The position numbers were made by a program, and so were the translations under genes. From Flavobacteriales bacterium UBA2669 (GTDB lineage Bacteria > Bacteroidota > Bacteroidia > Flavobacteriales_E > Vicingaceae): DNA of 64,000 nucleotides. The DNA lies in the NCBI GenBank assembly GCA_002359215.1, contig DEMN01000013.1, forward strand, positions 124,001 through 188,000, given 5' to 3'. Shown here piece after piece: positions 16,546-25,477 of this stretch; within the stretch, counting starts at the first letter, position 1; the number at the start of each line of letters is the position of its first letter. The notes beneath the pieces are model-generated. The model was not told where the DNA came from and made no database searches. It saw nothing but the letters and a program-made list of their open reading frames with translations.

Positions 16546-17619
16546 ATGGCTTTTATAGAACTTTACAGAGATAAACTAAAAAAGAACTACAACTACCTCG
16601 ATAAGCTTTTTAAGTCGAATAATATAGAATGGGCTGTAGTAAGTAAACTATTATGTGGCAACGAGTTTTACCTTAAAGAATTACTTAAATTAAATATTAA
16701 AGAAATTTGTGATGCTCGTGTAAGTAATTTGGTAAAGATTAAAAAGCTTGCTCCGGAAATTGATACCGTTTACATAAAGCCTCCGGCAAAAAGAAGTATC
16801 AAAAAAATTGTTCAGTATGCTGATGCTAGTTTTAATACCGAATTTGAAACTATAAAATGGCTTTCTGAAGAAGCCGTTAGGCAAAACAAAACCCATAAAG
16901 TTATTATTATGGTAGAGTTGGGAGATTTGCGTGAAGGTGTTATGGGTGATGATTTAATGGACTTCTATGGTTCTATTTTTAAATTACCTAATATAAAAGT
17001 TACAGGAATAGGGACCAATCTTAACTGCTTGCACGGAGTTTATCCATCGGAAGATAAAATGGTGCAATTAAGTTTATACAAACAATTAATAGAAGCCAAA
17101 TTTAATAGAAAAATACCTTGGGTTACAGGTGGAACAAGTGTAGTAATTCCATTGTTATTAATGAAACAACTACCTGCCGGGATTAACCATTTTAGAGTTG
17201 GTGAAGCCTTGTTTTTTGGTAACAACTTAATTACCGGAGAAACTTTTGAAGGCATGGAAACCGATGTTTTTAAACTCTATGCTGAAATTATAGAAATAAC
17301 CGAAAAACCTATAAACCCTACAGGTGCTATGGGAGAAAATCCTAGCGGAGAAGAATTTGAAGTTAATCCCGATGACTATGGAAAAACACATCACAGAGCT
17401 ATTATAGACTTAGGTGTATTAGATGTTGCCAACTCAGATTTAATAATTCCTGAAGATAAAAATATAACTATTGTTGGCGCTAGTTCTGATATGTTGGTAT
17501 TAGATATCGAAAAATCAGATAAAGATTACCATATTGGTGATTTAATTTCTTTCCAATTAAAATATATGGGGGCACTAAGACTTTTTAATTCAGAGTATAT
17601 TACAAAAAAAATAGTTTAA
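16546..17619 (+). CDS. Alanine/ornithine racemase family PLP enzyme
   Basis: A second fold type III PLP racemase, of the alanine/ornithine racemase group (Orr/YhfX-like) and not a copy of its neighbour. The 357 residues have the PLP lysine K34 in AVVSKLLCGNE, MVELGDLREGVM in the barrel, GIGTNLNCLHGV, and WVTGGTSV plus FRVGEALFFG near the phosphate-binding end. These are hallmarks of this subgroup. The likely substrate is D/L-ornithine, lysine or alanine, but it cannot be fixed from sequence. Its position 7 bp after alr suggests joint expression. An inverted repeat follows immediately. Confidence 0.87.
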   Translation: MAFIELYRDKLKKNYNYLDKLFKSNNIEWAVVSKLLCGNEFYLKELLKLNIKEICDARVSNLVKIKKLAPEIDTVYIKPPAKRSIKKIVQYADASFNTEFETIKWLSEEAVRQNKTHKVIIMVELGDLREGVMGDDLMDFYGSIFKLPNIKVTGIGTNLNCLHGVYPSEDKMVQLSLYKQLIEAKFNRKIPWVTGGTSVVIPLLLMKQLPAGINHFRVGEALFFGNNLITGETFEGMETDVFKLYAEIIEITEKPINPTGAMGENPSGEEFEVNPDDYGKTHHRAIIDLGVLDVANSDLIIPEDKNITIVGASSDMLVLDIEKSDKDYHIGDLISFQLKYMGALRLFNSEYITKKIV

Positions 17620-17621
17620 AA

Positions 17622-17654
17622 GTAAAGCCCCTGAAAAAGTTCCAAGGGCTTTAC
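17622..17654. terminator. Inverted repeat after the racemase operon
   Basis: GTAAAGCCC at 17622-17630 pairs perfectly with GGGCTTTAC at 17646-17654. The stem is strong but only a weak T-run follows, so it may act as a shared, partial terminator for the convergent racemase and regulator genes. Confidence 0.65.
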
Positions 17655-17678
17655 AACTTACTACTCTATCTAAATTAA

Positions 17679-18332
17679 CTATGAAATTAATTTACTCTTT
17701 AAAACAAAACTTACCAATTCTGCTGTATTTTTAACATCTAATTTTTTCATTAAATTTCTTCTATGCACCTCAATTGTTCTGGTAGATAACCTAAGTTGAT
17801 CGGCAATTTCACTACTTTTCATACCTTCCGTAATTAAATTGATAATTTGTACTTCTCTATCTGTAAGATTGTCTAATTCGCTATTATCTTTCTTTTTATC
17901 TTTATTCATTAAACTATTTATCATAATTGCAGACACATCACTACTGTAATAAGGTTTACCTTCTAAAATAGTTTTTATAGCTGTTGATAAATCTTCTAAA
18001 TTTGAATCTTTTAATACATAGCCATGAACACCAACATCTATCATTTTTGTAATGTAAGATTCTTCGCTATGCATGGTTAATGCCAAAATTTTAATTTCAG
18101 GATGGTTTTGTTTAATAATTTTAGCTACTTCAAAACCATCTAATTCCGGCATAGTAATATCTAACATTACCACATGAATTTTTTCAGCATTCTTATCAAT
18201 ATACCTTATTGCTTCTACTCCATTAGAAGCTTCACCAATTATTTTAAAATTCTTATTCTTTTTAAGAATTAATTTCAGTCCCTCTCTAATCAATGTATGG
18301 TCGTCAACCAGTAATATATTAATTGTTTCCAT
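17679..18332 (-). CDS. NarL/LuxR-type response regulator
   Basis: DNA-binding regulator of a two-component system. The 217 residues comprise a receiver domain (1-125) with acidic pocket D10/D11, phosphoacceptor D58 in VVMLDITMPELDG and a conserved Lys in YVLKDSN. A LuxR helix-turn-helix follows at about 150-212 (LTDREVQIINLITEGMK, then SSEIADQLRLSTRTIEVHR). No kinase adjoins it. Its receiver is very similar to the truncated regulator at 25474, which does sit beside a kinase, so cross-talk with that kinase is possible. It has its own promoter. Confidence 0.94.
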   Translation of the reverse strand: METINILLVDDHTLIREGLKLILKKNKNFKIIGEASNGVEAIRYIDKNAEKIHVVMLDITMPELDGFEVAKIIKQNHPEIKILALTMHSEESYITKMIDVGVHGYVLKDSNLEDLSTAIKTILEGKPYYSSDVSAIMINSLMNKDKKKDNSELDNLTDREVQIINLITEGMKSSEIADQLRLSTRTIEVHRRNLMKKLDVKNTAELVSFVLKSKLIS

Positions 18333-18371
18333 ATAACTATTTTTAGTTAGTAAAATCTCTAATTAATATGA

Positions 18372-18402
18372 CAAATTTAAAAGTACTCAAAGCTGTATAC
18401 AA
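18372..18402 (-). promoter_or_regulatory. Promoter of the NarL-type regulator
   Basis: On the minus strand, TTG (18402-18400) is followed after 20 nt by TAAATTTG (18379-18372). Both boxes match the Bacteroidota consensus, and the expected start is about 33 bp before the ATG. Confidence 0.7.
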
Positions 18403-18451
18403 TGTAGGTAATACTGAAAACAACTACGTATAAATACTTATTTTTAAGATT

Positions 18452-20026
18452 TTAAATTCTATCCACAACAACTTTATAGGTAGGATCTTCCATAACATTA
18501 ACATCAATTATTTTATCTGCATTTTTAAGTAAAGCCCTACAGTCTGCACTTAAATGTTTAAGATGAATTTTTTTGCCTAATTTATCATATCGTTCTGTCA
18601 ATTTATTTAACGCTTCAATTGCAGACATATCCACCACTCTACTCTCTTCAAAATCTATAATTACTTCATCTGGGTCATTTAAAACATCAAACTTTTCATT
18701 AAAAGCTATTACTGAACCAAAAAATAATGGACCATAAATTTCATAATGTTTTACTCCGTTTTCATCAATGTGTTTTCTTGCTCTAATTCTTTTGGCATTA
18801 TCCCATGCAAAAACAAGTGCAGCTATTATTACTCCTATAATTACTGCCAATGCTAAGTTATGTAAGAATACGGTAATTAAAGTAACCATAACCATTACAA
18901 AAACATCCGATTTAGGCATACGTTTAAATGTTTTTAAACTTGCCCATTCAAAGGTGCCAATGGAAACCATAATCATTAAACCGGTAAGTGCTGCCATAGG
19001 TAGTTTTTCAATTAATCCGGATCCAAACATTACAAAAACTAATAACATAATAGCTGCTACAATTCCTGATAGTCTTGCTCTTGCTCCTGAAGAAATATTA
19101 ATTAAGCTCTGACCTATCATAGCACAACCACCCATTCCTGATAAAAAACCCGAACAAACATTAGCAACGCCTTGTGCTACAGCTTCTTTATTACCTCTCC
19201 CTCTGGTTTCAGTAATTTCATCTACAATGTTTAGTGTTAGTAAGCTTTCTATTAGTCCTACCCCTGCAACAATTGCTGCATAAGGAAAAATTAATAACAA
19301 AGTATCTAAATCCAACGGAATTGTGGGCATATGTAATGGGGGAAATCCACCTTTTACAGAAGCAATATCTCCTACAGTACTTGTATCTATATCTAGAAAA
19401 TAAACCAATCCAAAAATTACTAAAATAGCTGTTAATGCAGCCGGAACAACTTTAGTAAGCTTAGGTAAGCCCCAAATGATTAACATAGACAACAATACTA
19501 ATCCCAGGAAAGTGAATAGTTGTGCACCTTGCATCCAAGGTGCATTTGGGTCTGTACTATCCGTTGTAAACTGGCTTAACTGAGACATGAAAATAATTAT
19601 TGCCAAACCATTTACAAAACCAAAAATTACAGGGTGAGGTACTAAACGCATTAGCTTTCCTAACCTTAATATACCTACTAATATTTGTAAAACACCCGCA
19701 AGTATTACTGTGGCAAAAACATATTGGGTAATTTCATCTACTGAAATATCGGGGTTTTGTTGTTTTAACACAGCTATTAGTCCTACAAAAACAACAGCAA
19801 CAGCTCCTGTAGCTCCTGAAATCATTCCCGGACGACCACCTAAAATAGCAGTAACTAAACCCATTACAAAAGCTGCATACAAACCAGTTAGTGGAGATAA
19901 TCCTGCTAATAATGAAAAAGCTACTGCTTCGGGAACGAGTGCTAAAGCAACTGTTAAACCGGATAATACTTCTGTTCTGTAATTTACTTTTTGTGTTAAA
20001 TCAAATAAATTGAAATATTTCTTCAT
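18452..20026 (-). CDS. SulP family inorganic anion transporter with STAS domain
   Basis: Inner-membrane transporter of the SLC26/SulP family, usually moving sulfate, bicarbonate or other anions. The 524 residues contain 10-14 hydrophobic segments from about residue 20 to 410, with the family blocks LTGLYAAFVMGLVTA, SGATGAVAVVF and GCAMIGQSLINI. A C-terminal STAS domain follows from about 430 (VIIDFEESRVVDMSAIEAL). The substrate cannot be told from sequence, and no carbonic anhydrase or sulfate gene adjoins it. It has a recognisable promoter on the same strand. Confidence 0.93.
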   Translation of the reverse strand: MKKYFNLFDLTQKVNYRTEVLSGLTVALALVPEAVAFSLLAGLSPLTGLYAAFVMGLVTAILGGRPGMISGATGAVAVVFVGLIAVLKQQNPDISVDEITQYVFATVILAGVLQILVGILRLGKLMRLVPHPVIFGFVNGLAIIIFMSQLSQFTTDSTDPNAPWMQGAQLFTFLGLVLLSMLIIWGLPKLTKVVPAALTAILVIFGLVYFLDIDTSTVGDIASVKGGFPPLHMPTIPLDLDTLLLIFPYAAIVAGVGLIESLLTLNIVDEITETRGRGNKEAVAQGVANVCSGFLSGMGGCAMIGQSLINISSGARARLSGIVAAIMLLVFVMFGSGLIEKLPMAALTGLMIMVSIGTFEWASLKTFKRMPKSDVFVMVMVTLITVFLHNLALAVIIGVIIAALVFAWDNAKRIRARKHIDENGVKHYEIYGPLFFGSVIAFNEKFDVLNDPDEVIIDFEESRVVDMSAIEALNKLTERYDKLGKKIHLKHLSADCRALLKNADKIIDVNVMEDPTYKVVVDRI

Positions 20027-20054
20027 TTTTAGTTAGGTTTTGTGAAAAAAGGTG

Positions 20055-20086
20055 CAAAAGTACCTTTAATAAATTCTTCGGGCCAA
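20055..20086 (-). promoter_or_regulatory. Promoter of the SulP transporter gene
   Basis: On the minus strand, TTG (20086-20084) precedes TACTTTTG (20062-20055) with a 21-nt spacer. This fits TTG-N19-21-TAnnTTTG and lies about 30 bp before the start codon. Confidence 0.65.
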
Positions 20087-20106
20087 GTAAAAAATGAAAA
20101 CTTTAG

Positions 20107-21594
20107 CTACCTCAAAAAATTCTTGGCATTCAGTTCGTTGTAATCTTTTCGCCATTGAAGGGCAGCTTCTAAATAAATATGTTCTAAAACAGGTTTGTTG
20201 TCTGTTAATAATAGTGCGTCATTAAAATTCATATCCATTTCGTAAATCATTTTATGAATAATTTGTTGCTTAGCTTTTAACTCATTCTTTCCACACATAA
20301 ATAATAAATTTCGTTGGTGTTCTTCTCCGTCTGTTGCAATTAAATGAATATCAAAATTAGTATGTTTTAAAGTTGTATATAAAGAACGAGCAGCTCTTCC
20401 TTTGCTTCCACTTATAAAACCATAAAAATTTACTACTAACATTCCATTTTCATTTAATTGTTGTTGGATATCTGCAAATGCTTCTTTTGTCATTAAATGA
20501 ACTGGAGGGGTTTCACTATGGTACAAATCGTAAATAATAACATCGTATTTTTTGTCTGTTGTACGAATATAATGTCTGGCATCATCTATAATTACTTCAA
20601 CATCTTTCCCAATATAAAAATATTCTTTTGCTAACTTTTCTATTCGTGCATCTATTTCTACAATATCAACCTTATAACCATTAGCAATTAACTGTTTATA
20701 AACTGTTCCACCTCCCATTCCTAACAACAATGCTTTTTTTCCATTACTATAATTGTTAATGTTATACATTAAAACATCTACATAATTCCACAAACTTTCG
20801 TTTGGATTATTTCTATCCATAATGGTTTGAGAAATGTTATTTACCATCAATTCCCTATACACTTTTCCATTGGGATACTGTCTATCCATTACTTTTATAT
20901 TTCCTAAAACCCCTTCAGATTCAACAATAACTCCGGGAGTTTTATGGTTAGAAAAATTTAAAGATATTAAAGCAAAAAGTGCCACTATTGCTACTTTCAT
21001 ATCTATATTTTTTGAAGAAACAAATAAAACAATAGCTGTAAATAATACTAACATGCCATACGCATACAAAGTAACTGTGATGCCAAAAGTTGGCAACAAA
21101 TAAAACCCTACTAAAAAAGTAGAAAATATACCTCCTAAAGTAGATACTGCATAAACTGTCCCACTATTTTTACCGGATTCGTTTGCTTGTGAAGTAAGCA
21201 AATTAATAAGCATTGGCGAAACGGCTCCAAATAACATTAACGGGAGAAATAAAAAACACATTAATGAAACTATAGTTCCGGTTATTAATGAAAAGTTGAT
21301 GGTAATAGGTAAAATAAAGTTGCTAATTACTGGTGTTACAGCAAGCAATAAACCACCAATTAACATTAGCCAAGCTACTGCTTTGGTAGTACTCTTTTTT
21401 GAAGATAGATAACCTCCGAAATAATATCCCGAAGTTAATGCCGTTAAGGTTATTCCCAATACTGCTGCCCATACATAAATAGAAGTCCCAAAATAAGGCG
21501 ATAAAATTTTAGCACTACATAATTCCACACACATTACTGCTCCACCTTCTACAAAAGCAAGGAAAAATAATAGTATTGATAAATTCTTTTTCAT
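20107..21594 (-). CDS. Membrane-bound spermidine synthase-like protein
   Basis: A 495-residue protein with a hydrophobic N-terminal half and a polyamine-synthase-like C-terminal half. Residues of about 1-200 form several membrane helices, with blocks such as EGGAVMCVELCSAKILSPYFGTS. From about 215 a Rossmann domain begins, with LLLGMGGGTVYK (nucleotide/aminopropyl donor loop), KVDIVEIDARIEKLAKEYF and IDDARHYI. The active-site loop that normally reads D-S-x-D-P is YDLYHSETPPVHL here, so aminopropyl transfer is not certain. Such fused proteins are common in Bacteroidota and Proteobacteria, and their substrates are mostly unknown. It is a single gene with a good promoter. Confidence 0.85.
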   Translation of the reverse strand: MKKNLSILLFFLAFVEGGAVMCVELCSAKILSPYFGTSIYVWAAVLGITLTALTSGYYFGGYLSSKKSTTKAVAWLMLIGGLLLAVTPVISNFILPITINFSLITGTIVSLMCFLFLPLMLFGAVSPMLINLLTSQANESGKNSGTVYAVSTLGGIFSTFLVGFYLLPTFGITVTLYAYGMLVLFTAIVLFVSSKNIDMKVAIVALFALISLNFSNHKTPGVIVESEGVLGNIKVMDRQYPNGKVYRELMVNNISQTIMDRNNPNESLWNYVDVLMYNINNYSNGKKALLLGMGGGTVYKQLIANGYKVDIVEIDARIEKLAKEYFYIGKDVEVIIDDARHYIRTTDKKYDVIIYDLYHSETPPVHLMTKEAFADIQQQLNENGMLVVNFYGFISGSKGRAARSLYTTLKHTNFDIHLIATDGEEHQRNLLFMCGKNELKAKQQIIHKMIYEMDMNFNDALLLTDNKPVLEHIYLEAALQWRKDYNELNAKNFLR

Positions 21595-21611
21595 AAAATT
21601 AATATTTGTTG

Positions 21612-21641
21612 CAAATATACGTTTTGTTGAATTCCTAACAA
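21612..21641 (-). promoter_or_regulatory. Promoter of the spermidine synthase-like gene
   Basis: On the minus strand, TTG (21641-21639) and TATATTTG (21619-21612) are separated by 19 nt, an excellent fit to the Bacteroidota consensus. Confidence 0.75.
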
Positions 21642-21707
21642 CTTTGATAACTTACTTAAAATTAACAAAATAATTAAATCTGTTTTAAATTTTACGTTCA
21701 AAATAAG

Positions 21708-21715
21708 TATTTTTG
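21708..21715 (+). promoter_or_regulatory. -7 box for the small exported protein gene
   Basis: TATTTTTG matches TAnnTTTG about 44 bp before the ATG at 21759. The upstream -33 box is weak. It lies back to back with the divergent promoter at 21612. Confidence 0.45.
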
Positions 21716-21758
21716 TTAAAATTTTCTAAGTGGATTTACTTATAAAACTAATTAAAAT

Positions 21759-22103
21759 ATGAAATTTCTTATAACTACTATTTCATTTATAACTTTTACA
21801 ACTTCATTTTTGTATAGTCAAAATAACGTTTCTAAAACTGTTGAGAAGGAACAAGTTCAAACAATAAGTGAAATTACTTTTGCCAAAGAGTTACCAAAAG
21901 AAGGTACTTACCAAATTATTTACAAAGCAACGGAAAGAATTCCTTTAATAGATAATGAAATTTTATTTACTGTAAACGAAAAAAGAAAAGCAGAAGAAGT
22001 AGAATACATTATTGTAGATGAACAAACTAAAATTAAAATCCTGCCTTATTCAATAATCTATGCAAAAGACTTTACTCCCGTTTCTACTTATATAACGGAA
22101 TAA
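21759..22103 (+). CDS. Small exported protein of unknown function
   Basis: The 114-residue product has a signal peptide (about 1-20, ending LYSQ) and a mature part of 94 residues rich in Glu, Lys and Ile, with no Cys and no motif I recognise. It has alternating beta-type segments such as GTYQIIYKATERIPL and VEYIIVDEQTKIKILPYS. It has no sorting domain, so it is probably periplasmic. It precedes a T9SS cargo gene by 30 bp and may be co-transcribed with it. Confidence 0.6.
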   Translation: MKFLITTISFITFTTSFLYSQNNVSKTVEKEQVQTISEITFAKELPKEGTYQIIYKATERIPLIDNEILFTVNEKRKAEEVEYIIVDEQTKIKILPYSIIYAKDFTPVSTYITE

Positions 22104-22133
22104 TCCTAATAAACAAAAAACACCTTTATTTAT

Positions 22134-23567
22134 ATGAAAAAATTATATCTATTTATACTTTCATCCTTTTTAACTACCACTTTTACTTTTGCAGGAGGTG
22201 CGTGTACTCCTACAACTAACGGAACTTGCCCAACAGCTACAACATTAACATCAGGTGCTTCTTGTATTAATGGAACTACCTGTAGTGGTGGAACTCAAGC
22301 AGCTAGTTCTTGTTTGTTTGCCGGTTCTCAATGTTCATGGTACTCTTTTACTGCAACAGGAACTAGTATGTTTGTAAATATTGATGTAACAGCAACAAGT
22401 GGTTGTCATATTTCATCCAATGTTTATGCAGCAACAGGTTCGTGTGTAGGATCTGAAATATCTTGTTTATCGGGAACTCCACTGGATGACTTACACTCAC
22501 TTTCAGGATTAACTGTTGGAAACACATACTACGTACAAGTATGTTATTCTCCCGGAGGTCCATGTGGTAATGGTGGCAGTGCTGAGTTTTGTATAAGCAC
22601 AGGAGAACCAGACCCTCCTTGTGATCAATGTTCTACACCTTGTGGAACTGCATCAGGATATCCAACTAATCCAACTACTACAACTGTTGTGGCTGATTGC
22701 CAAACTTCTCCTTTTGTTCCAGAATTACAACCAAGTAGTGCTAATACTTTTTGTTATTCTTTTCAAGCAACTGCTACTAGCGTTGATTTTAATGTAATCA
22801 TCACCTCCAACTGTAGTGGTGGCAATGTGACAGGATTTTCATGGTCTTTATATAACGCTACTTGTGGTGGTGCAATTCAAACAGGGACGTTATCTAGCTT
22901 AACATTCTCCGGATTAACCGTTGGTAATAACTATGTTTTCTGTTATACCTTTACGGTACCATCAACCTGTACGCATTCGCAACATTGCCCTTACTTTGTA
23001 GGAGCAACCGTATTACCAATTAAATTATTGAGCTTTAATGCTAATTATATTAAAGAATCTGGAAATGTAGTATTAGATTGGAAAACTATTTCTGAAATCA
23101 ATAACGATTACTTTACCATTGAAAAATCTATTGATGGAGAAAATTTTGAAGTAATAGGCATTGTTGATGGAGCTGGAAACTCTCCAGAACTTAAATCTTA
23201 TAACTCTTTAGATGAAAAACCTTATATTGGCACATCTTATTATCGATTAAAACAAACCGATTTTGATGGTAAATTTGAATACTCAGACATAGTTTCTGTT
23301 AAAATTGAGGATAATATTTCTAATCCTACTGTTTATCCTAACCCAATTACTAATAATGGTGTATTAGAATTTAACACCAACTCTACCGAAATTACTGTAA
23401 TTACTATTTATGATGTATCAGGAAGAATTATTTTGAATAATCAGCACTTAACTACTAAAGGAGTAAATAAAATTCTATTGGAAACAAGCAGTTTAAATAA
23501 TGGCATGTATTTTATAAGTCTAAAAAATGGAAACAATAAAACTAACATAAAATTTATTAAGGAATAA
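22134..23567 (+). CDS. Cys-rich T9SS-sorted exported protein
   Basis: The 477-residue product has a signal peptide to about residue 20 (TFTFAGG). Two Cys/Thr/Gly-rich modules lie at about 22-155 and 160-290, each ending in a beta-sandwich-like segment with a GLTVGN.YY or GLTVGN.YVF motif. A fibronectin-like segment follows (ATVLPIKLLSFNANYIKE, WKTISEINNDYFTIEKS, SYYRLKQTDFDG), which is the common bridge before a sorting domain. The C-terminal 75 residues are a T9SS type A domain (VYPNPITNNGVLEF, VSGRIILN, NNGMYFISL). The likely role is a surface adhesin or matrix protein. The two similar modules suggest internal duplication. The gene ends 22 bp before a perfect inverted repeat. Confidence 0.8.
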   Translation: MKKLYLFILSSFLTTTFTFAGGACTPTTNGTCPTATTLTSGASCINGTTCSGGTQAASSCLFAGSQCSWYSFTATGTSMFVNIDVTATSGCHISSNVYAATGSCVGSEISCLSGTPLDDLHSLSGLTVGNTYYVQVCYSPGGPCGNGGSAEFCISTGEPDPPCDQCSTPCGTASGYPTNPTTTTVVADCQTSPFVPELQPSSANTFCYSFQATATSVDFNVIITSNCSGGNVTGFSWSLYNATCGGAIQTGTLSSLTFSGLTVGNNYVFCYTFTVPSTCTHSQHCPYFVGATVLPIKLLSFNANYIKESGNVVLDWKTISEINNDYFTIEKSIDGENFEVIGIVDGAGNSPELKSYNSLDEKPYIGTSYYRLKQTDFDGKFEYSDIVSVKIEDNISNPTVYPNPITNNGVLEFNTNSTEITVITIYDVSGRIILNNQHLTTKGVNKILLETSSLNNGMYFISLKNGNNKTNIKFIKE

Positions 23568-23589
23568 CTTACTAGTTTTATCGCATCTA

Positions 23590-23624
23590 AAGACCTGATT
23601 TACTAATCAAGTAAATCAGGTCTT
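23590..23624. terminator. Perfect 14-bp hairpin that includes the 3' codons of trmD
   Basis: The arms at 23590-23603 and 23611-23624 are fully complementary with a 7-nt loop (TAATCAA), and a T-rich run follows on the plus strand. The right arm and loop are also the last codons and stop codon of the convergent trmD gene, so coding and terminator functions share bases. Confidence 0.75.
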
Positions 23625-24277
23625 CTTTCTTTAGTCCTTTTATAAGCTTGTTTTTCTCGCCATTGTTCAATTTTTTTGTGATCGCCACTTAATAAAATTT
23701 TCGGCACTTTCATTCCTTTATAATCTTCCGGACGGGTATATATCGGTGGTGATAACAGACCATCTTGAAAAGAATCTGTTAATGCAGATGTTTCATCACT
23801 AATAACTCCCGGAATTAATCGAATAATGGCATCACACACCATTGCTGCAGGTAATTCTCCACCTGTTAGCACATAATCTCCAACAGAAATTTCTTTGGTA
23901 ATATAAAGATCTCTTAATCTTTCATCTATCCCTTTGTAATGTCCTGCAAGAATGATAATATTTTTATATAGAGAAAGTTGATTGGCTATTTTCTGATTAA
24001 ATGTCTCACCATCAGGTGTCATGTAGATTATTTCATCATATGTTCTTTCAACTGTTAATTTTTCTATACAATCTGCAATAGGCTGAATTTGTAACACCAT
24101 TCCTGCTCCACCACCAAAAGCATAATCATCAACACTTTTTTGTTTATTAGTCGAATAGTCTCTTAAATTATGTACAACAACCTCTACCAAGCCTTTTTCT
24201 TGAGCTCTTTTTAATATAGAAGCATTAAATGGACTTTCTAATAATTCAGGTAAAACGGTAATGATATCTATTCTCAT
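23603..24277 (-). CDS. trmD: tRNA (guanine-37-N1)-methyltransferase
   Basis: Methylates G37 next to the anticodon of several tRNAs with S-adenosylmethionine and so prevents frameshifting. The 224-residue product is a SPOUT-fold protein with the trefoil knot motifs IILAGHYKGIDERL and ISVGDYVLTGGELPAAMVCDAI. It also has the start MRIDIITVLPEL, an SLL.PPIYTRPEDYKG.KVP block and the basic C-terminal EQWREKQAYKRT helix. Its length is at the short end for the family. It is apparently a single gene, not in the rpsP-rimM-trmD-rplS group found in many bacteria. Confidence 0.97.
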   Translation of the reverse strand: MRIDIITVLPELLESPFNASILKRAQEKGLVEVVVHNLRDYSTNKQKSVDDYAFGGGAGMVLQIQPIADCIEKLTVERTYDEIIYMTPDGETFNQKIANQLSLYKNIIILAGHYKGIDERLRDLYITKEISVGDYVLTGGELPAAMVCDAIIRLIPGVISDETSALTDSFQDGLLSPPIYTRPEDYKGMKVPKILLSGDHKKIEQWREKQAYKRTKERRPDLLD

Positions 24278-24344
24278 AAGTAGAAAATTTATAAAGTTGG
24301 TAAAGTTAAAAGTTTAGGATTTATCAATTCAACTATTTTTCTAT

Positions 24345-24352
24345 TATCTTTG
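24345..24352 (+). promoter_or_regulatory. -7 box of bioB
   Basis: TATCTTTG is a perfect TAnnTTTG match, with TTTA about 21 nt upstream as a one-mismatch -33 box. The position overlaps the TTG at 24350, so the true start of bioB must be the ATG at 24374, about 16 nt after the predicted transcription start. Confidence 0.6.
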
Positions 24353-24373
24353 CTCTCTCACAAAACAATAAAT

Positions 24374-25477
24374 ATGGACAATAATAAACACTGGACAAAA
24401 GAAGAAATTTTAGCAATATACAACCAACCTTTAATGGAGTTAATATATGAGGCAGCCACCGTGCATCGTCAATATCACGATCCGTTAAAAATTCAAGTAA
24501 GTAAACTTATTTCTATAAAAACAGGTGGTTGTCCGGAAGATTGTGGTTATTGTCCGCAAGCAGCAAGATACCATACCAACATAGAAAAAAATGATTTAAT
24601 GCCATTAGATGAAGTATTGGCTAAGGCAGAGGCTGCAAAAGCTACAGGTTCATCCAGAGTTTGTATGGGAGCTGCTTGGAGAAACGTTCAAGATGGAAAA
24701 GATTTTGATCAAGTAATAAAAATGGTAAAAGGCTTAAGTGCTATGAATATGGAGGTTTGCTGTACTTTAGGAATGGTAACGGAAAGTCAGGCTAGCAGGT
24801 TAGCTGAGGCAGGTTTACATTATTACAATCATAACATAGATACTTCTGAGGAATATTATAAAGAAGTAATTTCTACAAGAGGGTTTAACGATAGAATTGA
24901 AACCTTAGAAAATGTTAGAAAAAGTGCTTTAAAAGTTTGTTCGGGCGGAATTATAGGTATGGGAGAAACGGTTGATGATAGAATTGGTATGTTAATGGGG
25001 CTACAAAAACTAAGTGAAGCTCCTGAGTCTATTCCGATAAATGCATTGGTTCCTGTTGAAGGAACTCCTTTAGAAGAACAAGAAATTGTTCCTATTTGGG
25101 ATGTTGTTAGAATGATAGCTACCACAAGAATTGTTTTCCCAAAAAGTACGGTAAGACTATCTGCAGGAAGAATGCAAATGAGTAAAGAAGGTCAGGCATT
25201 ATGTTTTATGGCTGGAGCAAGTTCTATTTTTGCAGGAGATAAATTGCTTACTACTCCAAATCCGGGAGATAATGAAGATATGCAATTGTTTAATCTTTTA
25301 GGGTTAACACCTTCAGAAAAGAAAAAAGACAATACCGGAAAAGTTAAAATAAGAAAAGATACTCCATTACCTACTTCTGAAGAAAAAGTAAAATGGAGTC
25401 GTCCGGGACATATTATTGAAAAAAATAAACAAGCTGCCGAAAAAGCTAAAGAAATCAGAAAAGCACTAAAGTCTTAG
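24374..25477 (+). CDS. bioB: Biotin synthase
   Basis: Radical SAM enzyme that inserts sulfur into dethiobiotin to form biotin, the last step of the pathway. From the ATG at 24374 the protein has 367 residues. The radical SAM cluster cysteines C53, C57 and C60 lie in GGCPEDCGYCPQ. The further blocks SRVCMGAAWRN, CCTLGMVTESQASRL, YYNHNIDTSEEYY and RLSAGRMQMSKEGQ carry the residues of the [2Fe-2S] site. The longer form from TTG 24350 is rejected because a promoter box covers it. bioF and bioD lie 4.3 kb downstream, separated by a two-component pair. bioA and the early genes are not in the window. Its stop overlaps the convergent regulator by 4 bp. Confidence 0.96.
   Translation: MDNNKHWTKEEILAIYNQPLMELIYEAATVHRQYHDPLKIQVSKLISIKTGGCPEDCGYCPQAARYHTNIEKNDLMPLDEVLAKAEAAKATGSSRVCMGAAWRNVQDGKDFDQVIKMVKGLSAMNMEVCCTLGMVTESQASRLAEAGLHYYNHNIDTSEEYYKEVISTRGFNDRIETLENVRKSALKVCSGGIIGMGETVDDRIGMLMGLQKLSEAPESIPINALVPVEGTPLEEQEIVPIWDVVRMIATTRIVFPKSTVRLSAGRMQMSKEGQALCFMAGASSIFAGDKLLTTPNPGDNEDMQLFNLLGLTPSEKKKDNTGKVKIRKDTPLPTSEEKVKWSRPGHIIEKNKQAAEKAKEIRKALKS

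Noticed and set aside
18768..19112. Plus-strand ORF of 114 codons
   Set aside because: Antisense to the membrane helices of the SulP gene.
24350..24373. Earlier TTG start for bioB
   Set aside because: It overlaps the -7 box TATCTTTG; the ATG at 24374 fits the family N-terminus.
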